Source: an uncultured Saprospiraceae bacterium
GTDB lineage: Bacteria; Bacteroidota; Bacteroidia; Chitinophagales; Saprospiraceae
Length of the DNA stretch: 64,000 bases
Reading direction: 5' to 3'
Assembly (NCBI GenBank): GCA_937959275.1
Contig: CALGLU010000048.1
Location: forward strand, 1 to 64,000
The notes beneath the pieces are model-generated. The model saw nothing but the letters and a program-made list of their open reading frames with translations. It did not search any database and was not told where the DNA came from. The translations under genes and the position numbers were made by a program. Numbering within the stretch: the first letter of the stretch is position 1; each line of letters opens with the position of its first letter. Below are positions 44,663-53,723 of the stretch, piece after piece.

Positions 44663-46522
44663 GTGAATAAATTCCAAACAAGGAAATATATAATTCAAAT
44701 TGTATTTATCGTTACAGGGACTGTCATCTTATTTAATACTGCTTGGTTACAATTATTTAATCCAGACTTTAAGGAACGGGCGGAGAAAACAACTCTACAC
44801 AAACGCACCCTTTTTCCTTCTCGAGGTATCATTTATGATCGAAATGAAAAACTGCTAGTCATTAATGAACCGACCTATAATCTGGATGTGGTTTATAATG
44901 AATTACAGACAAGTATGGACACCAGTCTATTGTGTCGTCTGTTAAAGATTGAAAGAACTGAGTTTGAAGCAAACATTGAAAAAGATTGGAGTAGCCCCAG
45001 ATTTAGAAAATCAATTCCGTTTACATTTCTAAAACGGATCAACCCGATAGACTTTGCTGTTTTTCAGGAGCATCTCCATAAGTTTCCTGGGATGTATCCT
45101 GTGATTCGAAATGTCAGATCATATCCTCATCATAATGCAGCTAATATTTTAGGGTATTTAGGAGAAGTTGACGAGCAAAAAATAAGTGCTTCTGAAGGTT
45201 TATATTCACTCGGTGATTATACAGGCATCACGGGAATGGAAAAAATGTATGAAGATGACCTTAAAGGAAAAAAGGGTGTTGAATATATTTTGAAGGATAA
45301 TCTTGGTCGAGAAGTCAGTGCATTGGCACAGGGAAATATGGATTCTCTAGCCTTGGAAGGGCAGGATATCATGAGTACGATAGATTTAGATTTTCAAGCC
45401 TATGGAGAAGCGTTGATGGGCAATAAGAGAGGAAGTATTGTCGCTATTGAGCCGTCTACTGGAGAAATCCTGACAATGGTATCAACACCAACTTACGATC
45501 CTAATTTATTGAGGATTGACAGAGATCGAGGAGCAGCATTTGCTGCATTAAATAACGATACGATTAATCGGCCATTTTTGGATCGAGCGGTGATGGCAAA
45601 ATATCCTCCAGGTTCTATATTCAAACCCATCTTTGCCTTAATTGCCATGCAAGAAGGTTATTTATGGCCTTACAGAGCCATCACTTGCGATGGAGATTAT
45701 GAATTAAATACCAAAGGCTTCTCTCAAGGATGCCATGATCATCCATATACATCAAATGTCAAAGTCGCCTTACAGCATTCTTGCAATACTTATTTCTATC
45801 AAGTCATGCGTGAATTCATAAATGGTAAAGATCCATCAATGCCTCAACTCGGTATGGATAAATTAAAAGACTATTTAACTGAATTCGGAATCGGGACTAA
45901 ATTGGGTATAGATAATCAATTTGAAAATGCTGGTTTTTTTCCAGACGGACAATTTTATACCGACATGTATAAAAAGCGAGGAGAGAATCGTTGGTTTTCT
46001 ACAATGGTCTTATCTCTGGGTATTGGACAAGGAGAGGTCAATTTGACAACCATCCAAATGGCAAACCTGGCGGCAATATTAGCCAATAGAGGATACTACA
46101 TCACACCTCATATGATTAAGCGATATTTAAAAGGTGGCAAATTAATACCAGAAGAATTTTCAACAGTAAAAAAGGTACCTATCGATTCTATTTATTTTCC
46201 TCATGTGATAGATGGTATGGAGCGCGTGGTCAGAGAAGGTACTGCACAAATAGCCTATGTGCCAGGCTTGCAAATCGCAGGAAAAACAGGTACTTCTCAA
46301 AATCCGCACGGTAAGGATCATTCTGTATTCTTTGCGTTTGCGCCAAAGGACAATCCAAAAATTGCCATCGCCGTCTATGTTGAAAATGCAGGTTGGGGTG
46401 CCCAGTATGCTGGACCCATTGCCAGTCTGATGATAGAAAAATATTTAACCGGAGATATACGACCACAGCGAAAATACCTAGAGACAAGAATGAAAGAAGC
46501 CAACTTAATCTCAATACCCTAA
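44663..46522 (+). CDS. mrdA: Penicillin-binding protein 2 (transpeptidase of the elongasome)
   Basis: 619 residues from GTG 44663, chosen because it lies 2 bp after mreD and precedes a charged start and TM helix (IIQIVFIVTGTVILFNTAWL). PBP dimerisation-domain motif FPSRGIIYDRNEKLLV, then the transpeptidase: SxxK in GSIFKPI (Ser318), SxN in SCNT (Ser373), KTGT (541-544). It cross-links peptidoglycan during elongation with MreC and RodA. The usual downstream neighbour rodA is absent; folA begins 2 bp after the stop. Confidence 0.94.
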   Translation: MNKFQTRKYIIQIVFIVTGTVILFNTAWLQLFNPDFKERAEKTTLHKRTLFPSRGIIYDRNEKLLVINEPTYNLDVVYNELQTSMDTSLLCRLLKIERTEFEANIEKDWSSPRFRKSIPFTFLKRINPIDFAVFQEHLHKFPGMYPVIRNVRSYPHHNAANILGYLGEVDEQKISASEGLYSLGDYTGITGMEKMYEDDLKGKKGVEYILKDNLGREVSALAQGNMDSLALEGQDIMSTIDLDFQAYGEALMGNKRGSIVAIEPSTGEILTMVSTPTYDPNLLRIDRDRGAAFAALNNDTINRPFLDRAVMAKYPPGSIFKPIFALIAMQEGYLWPYRAITCDGDYELNTKGFSQGCHDHPYTSNVKVALQHSCNTYFYQVMREFINGKDPSMPQLGMDKLKDYLTEFGIGTKLGIDNQFENAGFFPDGQFYTDMYKKRGENRWFSTMVLSLGIGQGEVNLTTIQMANLAAILANRGYYITPHMIKRYLKGGKLIPEEFSTVKKVPIDSIYFPHVIDGMERVVREGTAQIAYVPGLQIAGKTGTSQNPHGKDHSVFFAFAPKDNPKIAIAVYVENAGWGAQYAGPIASLMIEKYLTGDIRPQRKYLETRMKEANLISIP

Positions 46523-46523
46523 T

Positions 46524-47018
46524 ATGATCGTAAGCGCAATCGTTGCGAAAGCAAAGGATAATGTGATTGGAAAAGATAATGATATCCCATGGTATCTTCC
46601 TACAGATTTAAAGTATTTTAAAAAGACAACATTAAATCATCATATTATCATGGGACGAAAATGTTTTCAGTCTATAGGTAAGCCCTTACCCAAACGAACG
46701 AATATCATTGTGACTCGCAATCCATTTTACATTGTCTCTAATTGTTATATAGCATCAAGCGTTGAAGAAGCTCTTGAAATTGCGTATGATAATGGAGAAG
46801 AAGAAGCAATTATTATTGGCGGTGGCGAAATTTATAAATTGACCCAGAAGCTTTGGGACAAGCTGTACATCACAGAAGTGCATGCTGAAATTGAGGGCGA
46901 TATTTTCTTTCCAAAGATTGATACTAAGAAGTGGGTAAAGGTCTCAGAAGAATCACACCAAAAAGATGCTAAACATGAATTTGACTATTCATTTTTAGTC
47001 TACGAAAAGAAAGCTTAA
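46524..47018 (+). CDS. folA: Dihydrofolate reductase
   Basis: 164 residues, complete DHFR. MIVSAIVAKAKDNVIGKDN, IPWYLPTDLKYFKKTT (the Trp-Tyr-Leu and Asp of the active site, where Asp27 in E. coli numbering is D), IIMGRKCFQSIGKPLPKR with the NADPH-binding GRK, and IIIGGGEIYKL are all visible. It reduces dihydrofolate to tetrahydrofolate for thymidylate and purine synthesis. It starts 2 bp after mrdA, so is co-transcribed with the cell-shape genes in the slot where rodA normally sits. Confidence 0.95.
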   Translation: MIVSAIVAKAKDNVIGKDNDIPWYLPTDLKYFKKTTLNHHIIMGRKCFQSIGKPLPKRTNIIVTRNPFYIVSNCYIASSVEEALEIAYDNGEEEAIIIGGGEIYKLTQKLWDKLYITEVHAEIEGDIFFPKIDTKKWVKVSEESHQKDAKHEFDYSFLVYEKKA

Positions 47019-47062
47019 GTTTATAACAACAAATTTACAGATGAACACATACAACTTTACAA

Positions 47063-48343
47063 ATGAAAGAAGACTTTTTACACTATGTCTGGTTATACAA
47101 CTATTTTGACCAAACGAATCTCCAAACAACAACAGGACAAAGCATTCGAATTATTACTAATGGAACTCATAACCACGATTCAGGGCCGGACTTCTCTAAT
47201 GCTCAGATTAATATTGATGGTATTGATTGGAATGGTCAAGTCGAAATCCATATCCAATCTTCTGATTGGCTAAAGCATAAGCATCAGTTTGACATCAATT
47301 ATGAAAGCGTCATTCTTCATGTTGTGTGGAAAGAAGACAAACCGATCATGAACAGAAAGAAGGTACGGATCCCGTGTATTGAATTGTGCGATCGAGTCAA
47401 TCCTTCCCTACTTGACAACTATACGAATTTAATATTAAACAAATCTTGGATTGCTTGTGCAGATAGCCTTCACCTCATTGACAAAGATCGTACTATGCTT
47501 TGGCTAAACGCTATCGCAATAGAGCGAATGGAACAGAAAGCCAAATTGATTCATGATGAGTTCGAACAATTAGATTTACACTGGGACCATTTATTCTTAG
47601 TCCAGCTTAGCAAAGCATTTGGGCTTAAGGTGAATCAGGATGCCTTCGCAAGCTTAGCCAAGAGTCTTAAGTATGAAGTTATTCAAAAGTATGCTCACCA
47701 ACTTAAGCAACTAGAGGCTCTACTCTTCGGCCAAGCAGGCATGCTCAGTGAATCTTGGAAAGACCCTTATGCTAAGCAGCTAACCAGAGAATACAACTTC
47801 TTGCAACACAAACACAGCTTGCAGCCCATCCCCTTGTCCTTTTGGAAATTTGGTCGCTTACGACCCGCTAATTTTCCAACGATTCGAATTGCACAATTAG
47901 CTCAACTGCTACATAGATGTCCTACTTTGTTTTCACAAGTGTTAGAAGGAAGCATCGATGAGGTACTGCATTTATTTGACGATTTGGTAGCCTCAGATTA
48001 TTGGGATACACACTACAGATTTGATACAGAATCGAAAAAGAAGAAAAAAGCCTTAGGCAAGAGTAGAATTCATCTCATATTTATTAACTGCATTTGCCCC
48101 ATGCTGTTCAGTTATGGAAAATATAGGCAGAATCAAGACTACATTGATAAAGCGATTACACTCTTAGAGACATTACCGGCAGAATCAAATGCTATTGTGA
48201 ACCAATGGGCTTCATTATCCATTACTCCTAGACATGCAATCGACAGCCAGGCTTTGATTCATTTAAAAAAGACCTATTGTGATCAATATAAATGCGTAAG
48301 TTGTCAAATTGGACACCAATTATTAACGTCAAGAAAAAAGTAA
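47063..48343 (+). CDS. DUF2851 family protein
   Basis: 426 residues, a Bacteroidota-typical protein of unknown function. Typical marks are the start MKEDFLHYVWLYNYFDQTNL, GTHNHDSGPDFSNAQINIDG, VEIHIQSSDWLKH, and near the C-terminus the Cys motif CDQYKCVSCQIGHQLL, a possible zinc site. The first region carries several His/Asp suggesting a metal-binding nuclease-like fold, but that is inference. No signal peptide. It lies 44 bp after folA and 3 bp before lpxK, probably one transcript. Confidence 0.88.
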   Translation: MKEDFLHYVWLYNYFDQTNLQTTTGQSIRIITNGTHNHDSGPDFSNAQINIDGIDWNGQVEIHIQSSDWLKHKHQFDINYESVILHVVWKEDKPIMNRKKVRIPCIELCDRVNPSLLDNYTNLILNKSWIACADSLHLIDKDRTMLWLNAIAIERMEQKAKLIHDEFEQLDLHWDHLFLVQLSKAFGLKVNQDAFASLAKSLKYEVIQKYAHQLKQLEALLFGQAGMLSESWKDPYAKQLTREYNFLQHKHSLQPIPLSFWKFGRLRPANFPTIRIAQLAQLLHRCPTLFSQVLEGSIDEVLHLFDDLVASDYWDTHYRFDTESKKKKKALGKSRIHLIFINCICPMLFSYGKYRQNQDYIDKAITLLETLPAESNAIVNQWASLSITPRHAIDSQALIHLKKTYCDQYKCVSCQIGHQLLTSRKK

Positions 48344-48346
48344 TAG

Positions 48347-49417
48347 ATGGTTCAGCAATGGCTATTTAAAACACTAATGGCTCCTTTTGCATTGATTTAC
48401 GGACTGATTATTAGTCTCCGTAATTCATTCTATGACTCCAACGTATTAAAGGCCACTCGGTTTAATGTGCCAGTAATTGGAGTGGGCAATTTATCGATTG
48501 GAGGTGCGGGTAAAACGCCACACATCGAGTATCTGATTATGCTGCTGCGCGAATATATTGACATTGCCGTGCTAAGTAGAGGCTACAAACGAAAATCTAA
48601 AGGATTCAATTTTGTTAACATTCAAGATCCTGTTAGTCAATCTGGTGACGAACCAATCCAATTCAAACGAAAATTTAGAGACGTAACTGTTGCAGTAGCC
48701 GAGAGTAGAGTAACTGCCATTCCAGAAATCATAAAGTTTCATCCAGAGACATCGTGCATCCTTTTAGATGACGCCTTTCAACATCGCTCTGTAAAACCTG
48801 GCCTGAATGTCTTACTGACAGAATTTGATAAGCCGTATACAGAAGACCACATATTGCCAATGGGTCGCTTAAGAGAATGGAGAAGTGATGCTGAGCGTGC
48901 AGATGTCATTATTGTCACCAAGTGTAAAGAACAACTCAGCGGTGCTGAACGACTAGAAATGAGCGCTCAAATAGCTCCCTTGGAGCACCAACACTTATTC
49001 TTCAGTAAGTACACATATTACCCACCTTATTTACTGATAGATGGTCGTCGTCGTATAAACCTATCTGCTGATATGACCATCGTTTTATTATCAGCTATTG
49101 CTTCTAATGAATATCTTGTCAACTACTTAGAAGGGATTGTAGACAATGAAGTGGTGTCATACAAATTTGAGGACCACCACTATTTTAATGAACGAGACTT
49201 AGAAACGCTCAAGCAAGGCTTTAATCATGTCGAAAACGAAAAGAAAATAATTTTAACTACAGAAAAAGATGCCGTTAGATTATTTGAACATAAAGCATTC
49301 ATACAAGAAAACAAACTACCTGTTTTTGTTCTACCAATTGCTGTGACCTTTATGAATGACGATGGAATGAAATTTGACAATCTTGTAAAAGAGTATTTAC
49401 TGAATGTGAAAAACTAA
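48347..49417 (+). CDS. lpxK: Tetraacyldisaccharide 4'-kinase (lipid A biosynthesis)
   Basis: 356 residues. Walker A is GVGNLSIGGAGKTPHIEYLI (~40-60), followed by SRGYKRKSKGF, GDEPIQFKRKF, ILLDDAFQHRSVKPGLNVLL (the Walker B-type Asp and DDGFQHR-like motif), and LPMGRLREWRSDAERADVII. LpxK phosphorylates the 4' position of the lipid A disaccharide at the inner membrane. Operonic with the DUF2851 gene (3-bp gap) and the barrel gene (2-bp gap). Confidence 0.95.
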   Translation: MVQQWLFKTLMAPFALIYGLIISLRNSFYDSNVLKATRFNVPVIGVGNLSIGGAGKTPHIEYLIMLLREYIDIAVLSRGYKRKSKGFNFVNIQDPVSQSGDEPIQFKRKFRDVTVAVAESRVTAIPEIIKFHPETSCILLDDAFQHRSVKPGLNVLLTEFDKPYTEDHILPMGRLREWRSDAERADVIIVTKCKEQLSGAERLEMSAQIAPLEHQHLFFSKYTYYPPYLLIDGRRRINLSADMTIVLLSAIASNEYLVNYLEGIVDNEVVSYKFEDHHYFNERDLETLKQGFNHVENEKKIILTTEKDAVRLFEHKAFIQENKLPVFVLPIAVTFMNDDGMKFDNLVKEYLLNVKN

Positions 49418-49419
49418 GC

Positions 49420-51081
49420 GTGAGGTTACTTTTTTCTTTCTGTCTTTTAATTATGCACCTGCCGGGACTATTCTCTCAGTCTTCTTGGTTTCCTATTAAT
49501 CGACAGTTAGAGCAGGAAGTAGATCGAATTGATATCCAACATCACACGAAAACTAATTTTCACAGCTCCTTAAAAAATTATTATCGGAAAGATGTCAAAC
49601 AATTGGCCCTTTCTACAGCTAGTGACCTTAGTCCGTATCTACAAGCAGAATTTATTCAAGATACGACGCGTATAACAAAGGATAATTTTTGGCAGCATTT
49701 TTATAAACAACCCGCAAATTTTCTTGCCTTTGGCGATGATGACTTTACAATTGTCATTAATCCGATATTACACATTAAAGGTGGCAATGACTCTTCAGAA
49801 GATCAATTTATATTTCAGAATACACGTGGCCTAAATATATACGGCACGCTTGATAAAAAAATATATTTTAGCACAAGTATCTTCGAAAATCAAAGCCGGT
49901 TTTTAAATCACATCGAAGGCAGAATTTCTGAATTTAAAGCAATCCCAGGTAATGGCTTTTTTAAACCCTACTCAAGTCGACTATTTGACAGCATTGATGG
50001 TTGGGATTATTTAAATGCCAATGGATACGTCGGCTTGCAAATATCAAAAAGCGTCGGTGTAGAATTTGGCCATGGAAAACATTTTATTGGTAATGGCTAT
50101 CATTCATTATTACTCGATAATTATAGTCACAACTATTTCTACCTAAAGTTCAATACCAAGTTTTGGAAATTACACTACCAGAATATTTTTGCAGAACTAT
50201 CTGTCTTTGGTAGTGAAGACAATTTTTCAAATACACTGTTGCCTAAAAAATATATGGCTGCACATTATTTAGATCTTAATGTGACATCAACTATATCAGT
50301 TGGACTCTTTGAGGCCATCATTTTTAATAGAGAAAATCACTTTGAATTTCAGTATTTAAACCCAGTTATTTTATTTCGATCAGTTGAACAATTTCTAGAT
50401 AGTCCAGATAATGTACTACTAGGTCTCAATTTTAAATGGAACATAAAACAAAAATTGCAGCTGTATAGCCAATTACTAATCGATGAATTAGTTGTTGGAG
50501 AACTAACATCTAACAATGGTTGGTGGGGTAATAAAAACGGACTTCAATTGGGATTAAAATATATTGACATAGCTGGAATTAAACATCTAGATGGCCAAAT
50601 TGAATACAATCGTGTCAGGCCATATACCTATGCACACAAAGACACCATCGCTGGCACTGATGAGTTAGCCTTGGCGAGCTATAGCCATTATAACCAACCA
50701 CTGGCTCATGCACTAGGTGCTAATTTCTCAGAGCTGCTCGTTAGGCTTAGGTATCAACCAACAGAAAGACTACTTTCAGAAGTTGTTCTTCTATCAAGTC
50801 GCTATGGTGATGATATTGCAGATTTAAATTATGGTGGTAACATTCTAAAATCCTATGAGACTCGAGTGCAAGATTATGACAACAGCATTGCACAAGGCAA
50901 TACTACAAACATTTTTCAGTTTAAGCTCGAACTCTCCTATCAGCTTTTTCACAATGCCTTTATTGATCTTGATTATGTTTATCGAAATCAAGATGGAGAT
51001 GTAGACGTCAATGACATTAGGACAAACTATGTTGGTTTAGGGCTTCGTCTTAATGTGGCTCGACAGCGTTTGGATTACTAA
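49420..51081 (+). CDS. Wzi/RemB-like outer-membrane beta-barrel protein
   Basis: 553 residues from GTG 49420 (2 bp after lpxK), which gives a signal peptide (MRLLFSFCLLIMHLPGLFSQ). The body has many amphipathic strands and the motif VEFGHGKHFIGNGYHSLLL followed by NYFYLKFNTKFWKLHYQNI, typical of the capsule-assembly Wzi/gliding RemB group. The last residues GLGLRLNVARQRLDY fit a final barrel strand. A role in surface polysaccharide anchoring or gliding is inferred from the family. No stem-loop follows; it converges on the ECF-sigma operon with a 40-bp gap. Confidence 0.78.
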   Translation: MRLLFSFCLLIMHLPGLFSQSSWFPINRQLEQEVDRIDIQHHTKTNFHSSLKNYYRKDVKQLALSTASDLSPYLQAEFIQDTTRITKDNFWQHFYKQPANFLAFGDDDFTIVINPILHIKGGNDSSEDQFIFQNTRGLNIYGTLDKKIYFSTSIFENQSRFLNHIEGRISEFKAIPGNGFFKPYSSRLFDSIDGWDYLNANGYVGLQISKSVGVEFGHGKHFIGNGYHSLLLDNYSHNYFYLKFNTKFWKLHYQNIFAELSVFGSEDNFSNTLLPKKYMAAHYLDLNVTSTISVGLFEAIIFNRENHFEFQYLNPVILFRSVEQFLDSPDNVLLGLNFKWNIKQKLQLYSQLLIDELVVGELTSNNGWWGNKNGLQLGLKYIDIAGIKHLDGQIEYNRVRPYTYAHKDTIAGTDELALASYSHYNQPLAHALGANFSELLVRLRYQPTERLLSEVVLLSSRYGDDIADLNYGGNILKSYETRVQDYDNSIAQGNTTNIFQFKLELSYQLFHNAFIDLDYVYRNQDGDVDVNDIRTNYVGLGLRLNVARQRLDY

Positions 51082-51121
51082 AGGAATTTAGGATGTCTCT
51101 ATGTTAAAAACAGAATCAAGA

Positions 51122-52474
51122 CTATTTAATACTAATATCCAAGGCAACCCCTTCTGCGCGGATGACTGGTGATGTTTCCAGACTTCCTTTTGTAGCAAGT
51201 AGTTCAATCGTTGACTGTTTTTCTATATGTTTTTTAATATCCATGTCACCTTCAGGAAAATGAACACTACCATGCTTTGTTTTTAAATCCAAAGTATATT
51301 TCGCTGTACTCTGTACGCCAATGTCTAGTCTAGAATTTCTGCCTTCATACTCAACAGACTTAAATGAACTGTCAAGTGTTTTAATATCAATATTGGTATC
51401 GAAGACATTATCAACAGATAAGCTTGATTCGAGTTGATCTATTTCAATACTAGAATGTTTAAAATCATTTCCTCTGAGCTTACCAATCTTTTCTATTTCG
51501 AATTGAGTATCATAAATATCAAGTGTTAAGTCTTGAATCGTCTCTATGTCAATAACCCCATGCTTGGAAGAAATATCTAGCGATCTAGCTGTACCAATTT
51601 CAATCTTACTATCATAGGTCTCCCAGGTGCCTGTATCAAAACTGCCAAGCTTTATCTGCGAATGCTTCTCTTCTACATCCATTCTCTTTTCCACAATATC
51701 TATTTCAATTTCGGAATCATAAATGACCATTTCAATTGACATTAATTGCTGCACGATGAATTCAGAATGCTTAGCATCTAGTCTTATGTTTTCACTATTG
51801 CCGCCTTTATATTTAGAATCATATAATTCTATTTCTCCGTCATTATAGTTACCTAGATGTGCGCTACCATGTTTTAGGTTTAACTTCAGGTCACCTGTAA
51901 TATTGCCAGTGCTCAAATCACCATCATATAAAACAACCTCAAGATCACAACTCAAATTTTCTGTCGTGATATTGTGATGATTCGTTTCTAGAGACAATAA
52001 GTCTGCCAGTGGTAAATAGAGGGTTGCCTTTGAAATAACATCAGTCACTTTAGAATTAATTTCTGTGCCATCATAGAATTTTACTCCAGACCGAGTCTTG
52101 GTGAAGATCCATCCTGTCGTGATTTGATAGCGGCTTTTAATATTGGTATTGGATATCACTTGTATTTTATTTCCATTATTTCTCACATCCAATTCGTATT
52201 GCTGAATGATTGTCCGCAAATCTTCTTTGACGTCTCCTCGAACAATTAATTCGACTTCAATTTTTGCAACATTTGACTTTGTTTGTTTAATCTCTATAAT
52301 GCCATCTTTGTGTGTGAGATATACCTTTGACATGTCATCTACAGAAAACTCCTTGCTGAAGATTTCTCGTTCTTCATAATTATACTTAGTCAATACAGAA
52401 GCCTGTAGACTAGAGCAAAAAATGATAAAAAGACATGTGTAATATTTATGTGCGTGATTCAAGTTCATCTTCAT
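51122..52474 (-). CDS. Exported repeat protein with alternating KH / YD ladder (beta-solenoid-like)
   Basis: 450 residues with a signal peptide (CLFIIFCSSLQAS, ~14-26). From residue 166 to about 360 a pair of short motifs alternates: [KN]H[GSH] with His at 167, 202, 236, 271, 305, 340 and [YF]D[GST] with the aromatic at 183, 218, 252, 287, 321, 358. Each rung is 16-19 residues and each pair 34-37. Between them are strand-like stretches (IELYDSKYK, VIYDSEIEID). This fits a right-handed beta-helix of the DUF4097/adhesin type, but no family is certain. It overlaps the putative anti-sigma gene by 29 bp, so it is the third gene of the ECF-sigma operon. Confidence 0.75.
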   Translation of the reverse strand: MKMNLNHAHKYYTCLFIIFCSSLQASVLTKYNYEEREIFSKEFSVDDMSKVYLTHKDGIIEIKQTKSNVAKIEVELIVRGDVKEDLRTIIQQYELDVRNNGNKIQVISNTNIKSRYQITTGWIFTKTRSGVKFYDGTEINSKVTDVISKATLYLPLADLLSLETNHHNITTENLSCDLEVVLYDGDLSTGNITGDLKLNLKHGSAHLGNYNDGEIELYDSKYKGGNSENIRLDAKHSEFIVQQLMSIEMVIYDSEIEIDIVEKRMDVEEKHSQIKLGSFDTGTWETYDSKIEIGTARSLDISSKHGVIDIETIQDLTLDIYDTQFEIEKIGKLRGNDFKHSSIEIDQLESSLSVDNVFDTNIDIKTLDSSFKSVEYEGRNSRLDIGVQSTAKYTLDLKTKHGSVHFPEGDMDIKKHIEKQSTIELLATKGSLETSPVIRAEGVALDISIK

Positions 52475-52985
52475 ATGCTTTTAATTCAAGTTCAAAAAGG
52501 ATTAGTTCGTAAAGGCGTACTCGTTGTTTGGCACACTTGAGTAAGGCTTTTATAATTCTCGGTTGTGGTCCAAACTCTTTCAAGTCAGCTTTATATTTTA
52601 AGGTTATTTGATCAAGATCATCTAAGGACCTGTAAACATCTCTATGGTTATTGCGATTAATATCCATTGTTTTTAAGATATCTTCTTGCTGTTCGAGCGT
52701 TTCTTGAATCATCGATTGATATTTTGAAAGCCCAGGATCTAGTTCTTCCAAATTAGTAATCATCCATTGTGTTTCAGATTGATGTTGGTTATACTGAAAG
52801 AATAGCGAACTACACAATAGCAATCCAAAAAATAGCGTGACTCCCAATCGGCTATTTGGTTTGTCTTTATGTTGCAATTGTTTTTGTTTCGCCAAATCTT
52901 CCCAAAACAAATCTATATCCGGCTGCTCCACCTGATCAAAGCTTTTCAGGTTATTTCGTACAAATTCTTCGATATCATTATTCAT
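52446..52985 (-). CDS. Putative anti-sigma factor (single-pass membrane protein)
   Basis: 179 residues. N-terminal cytoplasmic part MNNDIEEFVRNNLKSFDQVE and LFWEDLAKQKQLQHKDK, one central hydrophobic segment LGVTLFFGLLLCSSLFFQ (~47-64), then ~115 residues outside with a coiled helical look (QSMIQETLEQQEDILKTMD). It begins 8 bp inside the ECF-sigma gene's end and overlaps the repeat-protein gene by 29 bp. No zinc-binding HxxxCxxC motif is seen, so the anti-sigma role rests on topology and position. It could also be a signal-transduction membrane protein of unknown kind. Confidence 0.62.
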   Translation of the reverse strand: MNNDIEEFVRNNLKSFDQVEQPDIDLFWEDLAKQKQLQHKDKPNSRLGVTLFFGLLLCSSLFFQYNQHQSETQWMITNLEELDPGLSKYQSMIQETLEQQEDILKTMDINRNNHRDVYRSLDDLDQITLKYKADLKEFGPQPRIIKALLKCAKQRVRLYELILFELELKAYEDELESRT

Positions 52986-53523
52986 AAATCCTTGCTTTTA
53001 TCTTTGATTGTAAAATCAGCTTTGCTCGCCGGTATTGTGTTTTAGATGTCGATACATTGATATTTAAAATCTCTGCAATTTCTAGGTGCTTGTAGCCTTC
53101 TAACACATGCAGTGTAAACACCATCCTTGCGCCAGCTGGCAATTGCCGTATCGCCTCATGAATAATCTCAACATTGATATCCAAATCAATCTCTTCATCA
53201 GGTATGTCCACAGTATGGCTCTCCCACTCCACTTCTATCATTTTATTTTTTCTTAAAAAAGAAATACAACTATTGATCGTAATTCTTTTTATCCACGCAC
53301 CGACACTCATCACATCTTTGAGCTGATGTAGATCTTTAAATACTTTTATAAAGACTTCCTGCACCACATCCTTTGCGTCCTCTCTATGTTTCAGCATTCG
53401 AACAGACCGGCTATACATCGCAGGCATATACATGGCATACAATTGTTTCTGGCATCTCACATCCCCTTCAATACACTTTTGTATGAATTCTTCTTGTTGC
53501 TGATATGATAATTCGTGTTGCAC
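52978..53523 (-). CDS. ECF-type RNA polymerase sigma factor
   Basis: 181 residues with the two sigma-70 ECF regions: region 2 as LYAMYMPAMYSRSVRMLKHR and EDAKDVVQEVFIKVFKDL, then GAWIKRITINSCISFLRKNK, and region 4 as LPAGARMVFTLHVLEGYKHL and EIAEILNINVSTSKTQYRRA. It directs RNA polymerase to its own operon and possibly others. Downstream and overlapping are a membrane protein and an exported repeat protein, a frequent sigma/anti-sigma/target set in Bacteroidota. The sigma gene is first in the operon. Confidence 0.93.
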   Translation of the reverse strand: MQHELSYQQQEEFIQKCIEGDVRCQKQLYAMYMPAMYSRSVRMLKHREDAKDVVQEVFIKVFKDLHQLKDVMSVGAWIKRITINSCISFLRKNKMIEVEWESHTVDIPDEEIDLDINVEIIHEAIRQLPAGARMVFTLHVLEGYKHLEIAEILNINVSTSKTQYRRAKLILQSKIKARIYE

Positions 53524-53675
53524 TGAATAAGGTAACTGTATTAGAGAGGCGTTAGTGTTTCAGAAAAGGTTGCAATTAGAATAAAAAATTATAGACTATT
53601 TACTCACGAGTATTCATTTGAATCGTAATGGACATTACATTAACGCAAAACACATTTTATTCTAATCCATAATTC

Positions 53676-53707
53676 TTGCCTACTTGTTAGCGATATAACT
53701 ACTTTTG
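53676..53707 (+). promoter_or_regulatory. Bacteroidota-type promoter of the aldehyde dehydrogenase gene
   Basis: TTG (53676-53678), 21-base spacer, TACTTTTG (53700-53707), which fits -33 TTTG / -7 TAnnTTTG. Transcription would start a few bases before ATG 53724. Confidence 0.6.
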
Positions 53708-53723
53708 TGAAAATAATAAGAAT

